A stretch of 48,189 nucleotides of DNA from Nocardia asiatica NBRC 100129 (GTDB lineage Bacteria; Actinomycetota; Actinomycetes; Mycobacteriales; Mycobacteriaceae). A program made the position numbers and the translations under genes. The stretch covers positions 1-48,189 of the forward strand of contig NZ_BAFS01000277.1 in NCBI RefSeq assembly GCF_000308415.1, read 5' to 3'. Under the pieces are notes generated by a model. That model was not told where the DNA came from, searched no databases, and saw only the letters and a list, made by a program, of their open reading frames with translations. Below, one piece after another: positions 42,734 to 48,189 of this stretch; within the stretch, counting starts at the first letter, position 1; every line of letters starts with the position of its first letter.

Positions 42734-43879
42734 CTACTGTTTCAGCTCCTCGACCAGCGCGTCCACCACCGCGACCAGGTCGCCCTGTGCTGCCGCGGCC
42801 ACCCGGCGCTGCCGCTGATAAGAGGCGCCCCGCTTGGGGATCTCGGCCACCAGCGCGAGTTCGTCCGCGCAGCCCAGCCGCGCCGCCGTCGGCTCCAGCC
42901 GGTTCAACAGATCGTTCAGGTCGTCGGTGACCAAGCGCTCGTTGCTGTCGGCGTCGGTGATGATGATCGCGTCCAGCCCGTAACGCGCGGCCCGCCACTT
43001 GTTCTCCTGCACATGCCAAGGCGGCAGCGTCGGCAGGTCCTCCCCGTTCTCGACGCGGCGATCCAGGTCGACGATCAGGCAGTGGATGAGCGCGGCCATC
43101 GCGGCGAGTTCGGCGCGTGTGGAGATGCCGTCGCACACCCGCACCTCGATGGTGCCCCACTTGGGCGCCGGGCGGATATCCCAGTGCATGCCGCCGAGCT
43201 GGGTGAACACCCCGGTCTTGATCTGGTCGTGCACGAAATGCTCGAACTGCGTCCAGTTCTCGAACTGGAACGGCAGGCCCGCGGTCGGCAACTGCTGGAA
43301 CATCAGCGTCCGGTTGCTGGCGTAACCGGTGTCCGACCCGGACCACATCGGCGAAGCCGCGGACAGCGCGAGCAGATGCGGATACGACAGCAGCAACGAG
43401 TTGAGGATCGGGAACACCTTGTCGCGGTGGGAGACTCCGACGTGCACGTGCACGCCCCAGATCATCATCTGGCGGCCCCACCACTGGGTGCGCTCGATCA
43501 GCTCGTCGTAGTGCTCCGACCGGGTCAGCTGCTGGGCCGACCACTGCGCGAACGGATGGGTGCCCGCGCAGAACAGGTCGACCCCGAGCGGGTCGGCCGC
43601 GCGCCGCACCGTGTTCATGGTGCCGGTCAGGTCCTCCACCGCCGCGCCCACGGTATCGTGCACGCCGGTGACGAGTTCCACAGTGTTGCGCAGCAGCTCC
43701 TTGGTCACCTGTGGCGTGCCGTCGTGGGCATGCAGGTCACCGAGCGAATCGAACACCGCCGCAGCGGTATTCGACAGATCGCGGGTCACTTTGTCCACCA
43801 GCGCGATCTCCCATTCGACCCCGATGGTGGGCCGGGGCGAACCCTCGAAGGGAACGTGTTCGATTCCTGCCCCGGCCAT
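42734..43879 (-). CDS. Carboxylate-amine ligase, glutamate-cysteine ligase 2 type (YbdK family)
   Basis: The 381-residue protein has the GCS2/YbdK architecture: IGVEWEIALVDKVTRDLS at the start, GTHPFAQW, MMIWGVHVHVGVSHRDKVFPILN, GTIEVRVCDGISTRAEL and the C-terminal RLGCADELALVAEI. It should join glutamate (or another carboxylate) to an amine with ATP; whether cysteine is the true substrate in actinobacteria, which use mycothiol, is doubtful. Synteny matches Rv0433. It follows sodC by 12 bases on the same strand. Confidence 0.92.
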   Translation of the reverse strand: MAGAGIEHVPFEGSPRPTIGVEWEIALVDKVTRDLSNTAAAVFDSLGDLHAHDGTPQVTKELLRNTVELVTGVHDTVGAAVEDLTGTMNTVRRAADPLGVDLFCAGTHPFAQWSAQQLTRSEHYDELIERTQWWGRQMMIWGVHVHVGVSHRDKVFPILNSLLLSYPHLLALSAASPMWSGSDTGYASNRTLMFQQLPTAGLPFQFENWTQFEHFVHDQIKTGVFTQLGGMHWDIRPAPKWGTIEVRVCDGISTRAELAAMAALIHCLIVDLDRRVENGEDLPTLPPWHVQENKWRAARYGLDAIIITDADSNERLVTDDLNDLLNRLEPTAARLGCADELALVAEIPKRGASYQRQRRVAAAAQGDLVAVVDALVEELKQ

Positions 43880-43891
43880 ATGCCACCCGCG

Positions 43892-44575
43892 TTACTGGAT
43901 CACGCCACAGGCGACACGGCCACCCGCGTCGCCCGTCGCTAGGGTCGATTCGTCGGGGCCCGCGACGCCATCGGCGCGGACGTAACGGTTGGGGATGTTG
44001 CCGAAGTTGTCGGCGTCGGCGTGGATGATCAGGGCCTTGCCCTTCACCTCGTCCAGCGTGACCGAATCGGTGGTGGTGACCAGCTTGGCGGCGCCATCGG
44101 AGCGCACCTCCAGCGAGGTCAGGTCACCGCTGGCCGGGTGCGCGTTGGCGCTGCCGACCTGTAGATGACCGCCCGCGGACAGGAAATCGCCCGCCGGGCC
44201 GCCGGTCGGCGCGACCGAATTCGCCTCGCACTTGCCGACCTGGTGCACGTGCATGCCGTGGAAACCGGGACGCAGGCCGTGCGCCTCCACGGTGACCTGC
44301 AGGTGGTTGCCCTCCTCGACGAAGCTCGCGGTGCCGACCGAGGCGCCCGAGGGGTCTTTGAGCTGCACGCTCGCCCCGGAGGCGGTGTGCGGCGTGCCGT
44401 GCTCGGTGCTCGGCAGCCCGGCCGGGGCGGAGGCCCCGGTCCACACCGGCGGCGTCGTTCCCTGGACGTCACTCGACTCCTGGCTGTTCGAGCAGGCGGC
44501 GAGGCCGAAGACCGCGACCGCGAGCACCGGGGTCACAGTCCGCCAGGACGGGCGTCGAGTAGTGGACGGGGCCAT
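43892..44575 (-). CDS. sodC: Cu-Zn superoxide dismutase, lipoprotein
   Basis: The 227-residue protein has a lipoprotein signal (VAVFGLAACSNS) and a Cu-Zn SOD domain: MHVHQVGKC (copper His pair), DFLSAGGHL and NAHPASGDL (bridging/zinc His), IIHADADNFG (Cu His and Zn Asp), and the active-site Arg in DAGGRVACG. It dismutates superoxide in the cell envelope and protects against host oxidative burst. Two 10-bp direct repeats precede it, and AAAGGAG serves as ribosome-binding site. It forms an operon with the carboxylate-amine ligase. Confidence 0.95.
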   Translation of the reverse strand: MAPSTTRRPSWRTVTPVLAVAVFGLAACSNSQESSDVQGTTPPVWTGASAPAGLPSTEHGTPHTASGASVQLKDPSGASVGTASFVEEGNHLQVTVEAHGLRPGFHGMHVHQVGKCEANSVAPTGGPAGDFLSAGGHLQVGSANAHPASGDLTSLEVRSDGAAKLVTTTDSVTLDEVKGKALIIHADADNFGNIPNRYVRADGVAGPDESTLATGDAGGRVACGVIQ

Positions 44576-44586
44576 CGGGGAACTCC

Positions 44587-44611
44587 TTTACGAGTACCGA
44601 GTTTACGAGTA
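44587..44611. promoter_or_regulatory. Direct repeats upstream of sodC
   Basis: TTTACGAGTA occurs at 44587-44596 and again at 44602-44611, 15 bp apart, 12-36 bases before the sodC start. The outer ends also read as an inverted CTTTAC/GTAAAG. They probably bind a regulator or form part of the promoter. The regulator is unknown. Confidence 0.4.
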
Positions 44612-44733
44612 AAGCTGGGTGGACACGTTCGTTACCGGACAAGATGATGCCACGCCCGCCATGTCACGCCCTCGACAGGGCGGCGCGCCCTCATCCGGCC
44701 TCCGCCGGGCCGCGTGTGCGCGGCGGTCACGGG

Positions 44734-45306
44734 TCAATTACCCGTGACGATCACCGTTACACCCGGCCCGGAGTCCCCGATCCCGCTCGATTTCGGCGCG
44801 ACCGACGCGCCGAGTTCGTCGGCGATGGCCTGCGCCGCCTCCTTCTCACCGGGTGAATTGCCGTAGAAGACCGTGGTTTTCGCGATATTCGCGCCCGGGT
44901 AGTTGCCGGTTTCCGCGATCGTCCAGCCACTCGCCGAGAGCTGGTCGGCCGTCTTGGCGGCGAGCCCGGCCACCATGCTGTTGTTGAGCACGCGCACCGG
45001 CACCGCACGGGCCGCGGTGGTGGTGGTGGTCGCCGCGGCGGTGGTGGTCGGCGTGCCGGTCGCCGCCGCGGTGGACGAGGCCGCGGCCGAGGTCGGCGCC
45101 TTCGGCACGGTCGTGCTCGCCGGGACCTGCGGCACGGCGGACGCGCTCGAGGTCGGCGTTTCGCTGGTTCCCGAGGCGTCGGTATCGGCGTCGGAATTCG
45201 ACAGCGACATCGCGCCGAGGCCCGCGAAGACGATGGCCAACGCGATCAGCACCATCGCCAGGGCACGCAACGGTGGCCCACCGGAGGTGGGATTCGGGTA
45301 GCTCAC
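44734..45306 (-). CDS. Membrane-anchored LytR C-terminal domain protein
   Basis: The 190-residue protein has one N-terminal transmembrane segment (ALAMVLIALAIVFAGLGAM), a long Ser/Thr/Ala linker (residues 38-100) and a LytR_C domain: RVLNNSMVAGLAAKTADQLSASGWTIAETGNYPG, then TTVFYGNSPGEKEAAQAIADEL. The domain sits outside the membrane and may bind cell-wall material. It matches mycobacterial Rv0431 in position and type. The DUF3263 gene lies 48 bases upstream on the same strand, and sodC lies downstream. Confidence 0.9.
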   Translation of the reverse strand: MSYPNPTSGGPPLRALAMVLIALAIVFAGLGAMSLSNSDADTDASGTSETPTSSASAVPQVPASTTVPKAPTSAAASSTAAATGTPTTTAAATTTTTAARAVPVRVLNNSMVAGLAAKTADQLSASGWTIAETGNYPGANIAKTTVFYGNSPGEKEAAQAIADELGASVAPKSSGIGDSGPGVTVIVTGN

Positions 45307-45354
45307 CCTCGCGAGCCTAGTCGCACCGGGCGGGTCCGGGTCGGCATCGCCGGG

Positions 45355-45708
45355 TCAGACCTGGAATCCCAGGCGCCGCGCCGACCGCGCCTTCTGCCTG
45401 CTCGCTCGCAGCCTGCGCAGCCGCTTCACCAGCATCGGATCGGCGGCGAGCGCCTCCGGCCGGTCGACCACCGCGTTCAGCACCTGGTAGTACCGGGTCG
45501 GCGACATGGCGAACAGCTCGCGAATCGCCTCCTCCTTCGCCCCCGCGTACTTCCACCACTGCCGCTCGAAGGCCAGGATGTCGAGCTCGCGGCGGCTCAG
45601 TCCGTCGCCGCCGGCCTGCTCGGCCGCGGCGGCTGCAGCCGTGCCGTCTTCGCTCGCGGCAGGGCCGTCCTGGGTCGCGGAAAGATTCCGTGCCGCTGCG
45701 CCGTCCAT
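45355..45708 (-). CDS. DUF3263-domain protein
   Basis: From ATG 45708 (GAGGGAG upstream) the protein has 117 residues; an in-frame ATG at 45774 would add 22. An Ala-rich N-terminal stretch leads into LSRRELDILAFERQWWKYAGAKEEAIRELFAMSPTRYYQVLNAVVDRPEALAADPMLVKRLRRLR, the DUF3263 domain, whose helical pattern resembles sigma-region-4-like DNA-binding folds. It matches Rv0430. The C-terminus is very basic. It may regulate the downstream LytR_C and sodC genes. Divergent from def. Confidence 0.92.
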   Translation of the reverse strand: MDGAAARNLSATQDGPAASEDGTAAAAAAEQAGGDGLSRRELDILAFERQWWKYAGAKEEAIRELFAMSPTRYYQVLNAVVDRPEALAADPMLVKRLRRLRASRQKARSARRLGFQV

Positions 45709-45889
45709 CTCGCTCCCTCGCCGAGTGACCACCAGACGAAAATGGTGCTTGTACGTCGCGGGATATTCAACCACGCTCGCGGGAAATCGCCGGTCCGCGG
45801 CGCGGCGTGTTCCCTACCCGCCGGTAGTCTTCCCGGCGGCGCGGACACCCGAGGCGCTGTGACGCGGCCCCCACGGCAATAATTGGCCC

Positions 45890-46480
45890 ATGGCAATCCT
45901 CCCGATCGTGATCGTCGGCGACCCGGTTCTGCACAACCCGACCGCGCGGGTCGACCGATCGCCGGAGGAATTGGCTCCGCTCATCGCGGACATGTACGAC
46001 ACGCTCGACGCGGCGCACGGCGTCGGACTCGCGGCCAACCAGGTGGGCGTCGGGCTGCGCCTGTTCGTCTACGACTGCCCGGACCTCGGCCCGGACGGCA
46101 CCGCCACCCGGCGCCGCGGCGCGGTGATCAATCCGGTGCTGGAGACCTCGGAGATCCCGGAGACCATGCCCGACCCGGACGACGACGAGGAGGGCTGCCT
46201 GTCGGTGCCCGGCGAGCAGTTCCCCACCGGCCGCGCCGAATGGGCCAAGGTGACCGGCACCGACGAGCACGGCGAGCCGGTCGAGGTGGAGGGCAAGGGC
46301 TTCTTCGCCCGCATGCTCCAGCACGAGGTCGGGCACCTGGACGGCTATCTCTACGTGGACGTCCTGATCGGCCGCAACGCACGGGCGGCCAAGAAGGCGA
46401 TCAAGCGCAACGGCTGGGGCACACCGGGTCTGAGCTGGCTGCCCGGCACCGACCCGGACCCGTTCGGGCATGACGACTGA
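45890..46480 (+). CDS. def: Peptide deformylase
   Basis: The 196-residue metalloenzyme removes formyl groups from nascent proteins. All three motifs are seen: GVGLAANQVG (residues 44-53), EGCLSVPG with metal ligand Cys103, and QHEVGHLDG with His145, Glu146 and His149. Motif 3 has Gly for the common Asp, as in the mycobacterial enzyme (QHETGHLDG). The GNAT gene overlaps its end by 11 bases. Confidence 0.97.
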   Translation: MAILPIVIVGDPVLHNPTARVDRSPEELAPLIADMYDTLDAAHGVGLAANQVGVGLRLFVYDCPDLGPDGTATRRRGAVINPVLETSEIPETMPDPDDDEEGCLSVPGEQFPTGRAEWAKVTGTDEHGEPVEVEGKGFFARMLQHEVGHLDGYLYVDVLIGRNARAAKKAIKRNGWGTPGLSWLPGTDPDPFGHDD

Positions 46481-47477
46481 CCCCGCCGCCGGCCTGCCCG
46501 ATATCCCGCTCGGCCGCCGCGTGGTGCTGCGCTATCAACTTCCCGCGGGTTATCCCCAACCGCTGACCGACGTGATCGGCGAGCTCGTGTCGCTGGACCC
46601 GCCGACCGTGCGCGGCGCGGGCGGCGAGATCGTCTCGGTCGCGCCGGACCGCGTGATCGCGCTGAAGGCCATCGGTCCCCGCCCGATCCGCACGAAGGAG
46701 ATCCGCGCGCTGGAGGCGGCGGCCGCCTACGCCTGGCCCGGTGTCGAGCACACCTGGATCGACGGCTGGCTGGCGCGGGCCGGCCACGGGTACACCGGTC
46801 GAGCGAATTCCGCTGTGCCGCTGGGCAGTTCCGCGAGCCCAGCCGTCGCGTCCGCGGACACGCTGCACCGCATCGGCGAGTGGTACACCGCGCACGGCCT
46901 GCCGTTGCGGCTCGCGCTGCCCGACCGGCTGGCCCCGGCGCCTCCCGGCTGGCACAGCTGGCGGGAGACGCTCGTTCTGGCCATCGATATCGACAACTTC
47001 GTACTGCCTCAGGGGCCTTCGATGGTGCGGATCGCGCCCGCCCCGGACGCCGATTGGCTGGAGCTGCACCGCTACGGCGGTGAAGATCCGGCCGCGCGGG
47101 CGTATTCGGCTCCCGCGCCGGACCCCGAGGTGCTGACCGCGGTCATCGACGGCGAACTCGGCTTCGCCTCGCTCGGCCTGCCGCGGCCCATCGCGATCGG
47201 CCGCGCTGCGCTCACCACCGCCCCGGACGGACGCCGCTGGGTCGGCCTCACCTGCGTGGCCGTCGCCGCCGCGCACCGCAGGCACGGTCTCGGTTCGCTG
47301 GTCTGCGCCGAGCTGGTGCGCTGGGGCAACGACCGCGGCGCGACACATGCCTATCTCCAGGTGGAGGCCGCCAACGAGCCGGCCGTCGCGATGTACCGCG
47401 ACCTGGGTTTCGTCGAACACCACGCCTACCGCTACGCCGCGCCGGAACCGCTCGCCGGGCCCGGCGGCCTGCGGTAG
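46470..47477 (+). CDS. GNAT-family N-acetyltransferase
   Basis: The 335-residue protein, from ATG 46470, has an N-terminal domain (about residues 1-100) with an SH3-like barrel pattern (GRRVVLRYQLPAGYPQPLTDVIGELV) and a C-terminal GNAT domain: VGLTCVAVAAAHRRHGLGSLVCAELVRWGNDRG is the acetyl-CoA motif A and YLQVEAANEPAVAMYRDLGFVEHHAYRY is motif B. It matches Rv0428c. The substrate is unknown. It overlaps def, and xth follows after 34 bases, so the three may be one operon. Confidence 0.92.
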   Translation: MTTDPAAGLPDIPLGRRVVLRYQLPAGYPQPLTDVIGELVSLDPPTVRGAGGEIVSVAPDRVIALKAIGPRPIRTKEIRALEAAAAYAWPGVEHTWIDGWLARAGHGYTGRANSAVPLGSSASPAVASADTLHRIGEWYTAHGLPLRLALPDRLAPAPPGWHSWRETLVLAIDIDNFVLPQGPSMVRIAPAPDADWLELHRYGGEDPAARAYSAPAPDPEVLTAVIDGELGFASLGLPRPIAIGRAALTTAPDGRRWVGLTCVAVAAAHRRHGLGSLVCAELVRWGNDRGATHAYLQVEAANEPAVAMYRDLGFVEHHAYRYAAPEPLAGPGGLR

Positions 47478-47511
47478 AACAGACCTGTCAACAGTGCGAA
47501 GGAAGGCCGCA

Positions 47512-48189
47512 GTGCGTCTCGCCACCTGGAACGTCAACTCGATCCGCTCCCGGCTCGACCGTGTCGCGGACTGGCTCGACCGCCAGGACATCGACGTGCT
47601 CGCCCTGCAGGAGACCAAGTGCCGGGACGACCAGTTCCCGTTCGAGCGCTTCGACGAACTCGGCTACGAGGTGGCCCACCTGGGCATCAACCAGTGGAAC
47701 GGCGTGGCGATCGCTTCCCGGGTCGGCCTCGCCGACGTCGAGTTCGCCTTCCTCGGCCAGCCCGGGTTCGACAAGGACGCGGGCGAGTCGCTGATCAGCA
47801 CGCCGGTGGTCGAGTCCCGCGCGCTCGGGGCCACCTGCGGTGGCGTGCGCGTGTGGAGCCTGTACGTGCCCAACGGCCGCACGCTGGGCGATCCGCACTA
47901 CGCCTACAAGCTGGAATGGCTTGCCGCGCTGCGGGACAACGGCGCCCGCTGGCTGGCCGAGGACCCGCGGGCGAAGATCGCGCTGGTGGGCGACTGGAAC
48001 ATCGCGCCCACCGACGACGATGTGTGGTCCGTGGAGTACTTCGCCGACAAGACGCACACTTCGCAGCCGGAGCGCGATGCCTTCCAGGCCGTCGTCGACG
48101 CCGGTTACGCCGACGTCATGCGTCCGTTCGCACCGGGGCCCGGCGTCTACACCTACTGGGACTACACGCAGCTGCGCTTCCCGCGCAAA
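47512..48189 (+). CDS. xthA: Exodeoxyribonuclease III, 3' partial
   Basis: The frame runs from GTG 47512 (AAGGAAGG upstream) to the right edge, 226 codons without a stop; the full enzyme would be about 260-270. Signs of the exonuclease III/AP endonuclease family are LATWNVNSIRSRL, LALQETKCRD with the metal Glu, LYVPNGRTLGDPHYAYKLEWL and GDWNIAPTDDDV. It repairs abasic sites and removes 3' blocks. The catalytic C-terminal Asp-His lies outside the window. Confidence 0.95.
   Translation, partial: MRLATWNVNSIRSRLDRVADWLDRQDIDVLALQETKCRDDQFPFERFDELGYEVAHLGINQWNGVAIASRVGLADVEFAFLGQPGFDKDAGESLISTPVVESRALGATCGGVRVWSLYVPNGRTLGDPHYAYKLEWLAALRDNGARWLAEDPRAKIALVGDWNIAPTDDDVWSVEYFADKTHTSQPERDAFQAVVDAGYADVMRPFAPGPGVYTYWDYTQLRFPRK

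Noticed and set aside
45010..45130. Repetitive GC-rich stretch resembling a short tandem repeat
   Set aside because: It is the codon-biased Ala/Thr/Ser linker of the LytR_C protein, not a DNA repeat array.

Overview
The window is a high-GC (roughly 70%) stretch of an actinobacterial chromosome, most likely Nocardia or a close relative in the Mycobacteriales. Reasons: GTG/TTG starts are frequent, the chaperonin is the actinobacterial GroEL2 type with a GGM-rich tail and CIRCE boxes, and the order xth - GNAT - def - DUF3263 - LytR_C - sodC - carboxylate-amine ligase - Cdc48-like ATPase - pssA/psd - groEL matches, from memory, the Mycobacterium tuberculosis Rv0427c-Rv0440 block in inverted orientation. 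I count about 51 protein-coding genes. The HxlR gene at the left edge and the xth gene at the right edge are partial. I see no rRNA, tRNA, CRISPR array or transposase. No gene-free stretch exceeds 300 bases; the longest, 11786-12077, is described as a feature.

Layout. 1-7328: HxlR regulator end, F420/flavin PPOX protein, NodB deacetylase, dihydrolipoyl dehydrogenase, AraC regulator, an MDR oxidoreductase whose C-terminus is frameshifted, two tandem four-cysteine secreted proteins, and an M19 dipeptidase. 7549-14538: secreted AMIN-like protein, S9 prolyl oligopeptidase, alpha/beta hydrolase, TetR regulator, HAD-IIA phosphatase, and MarR divergent from an SMP-30-like lipoprotein. 14613-25034: groEL with two CIRCE boxes, glutamine-dependent NAD synthetase, suppressor-of-fused protein, an HTH/Clp_N protein with a palindromic promoter, an NDH-2-like oxidoreductase beside an ECF41 sigma factor, the psd-pssA operon, and a GlsB-type membrane protein. 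25257-31351: KAS III, SRPBCC protein, then a compact signalling operon (response regulator fused to a cysteine-less thioredoxin-reductase-like flavoprotein, a cNMP-domain histidine kinase, a ZnF-UBP protein), and an HdeA-like lipoprotein. 31426-48189: Cdc48-like ATPase with a degenerate first AAA module, an unknown membrane protein, a six-gene Mrp antiporter operon (mrpA/B fused, C-G), PAP2 phosphatase, carboxylate-amine ligase, sodC, LytR_C protein, DUF3263 protein, peptide deformylase, GNAT enzyme and exonuclease III.

How they work together. Much of the window concerns envelope and stress physiology: chaperonin, superoxide dismutase, phosphatidylethanolamine synthesis, Na+/H+ antiport, and secreted or lipid-anchored proteins. 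The best candidates for undescribed biology are the 27309-30842 operon, in which a kinase with a cyclic-nucleotide-type sensor domain sits with a receiver-flavoprotein that has lost both expected redox cysteine pairs and a eukaryotic-like ubiquitin-tail-binding zinc finger, and the HTH/Clp_N protein at 19979-20704, whose predicted promoter is built into two identical palindromes and appears to give a leaderless mRNA.
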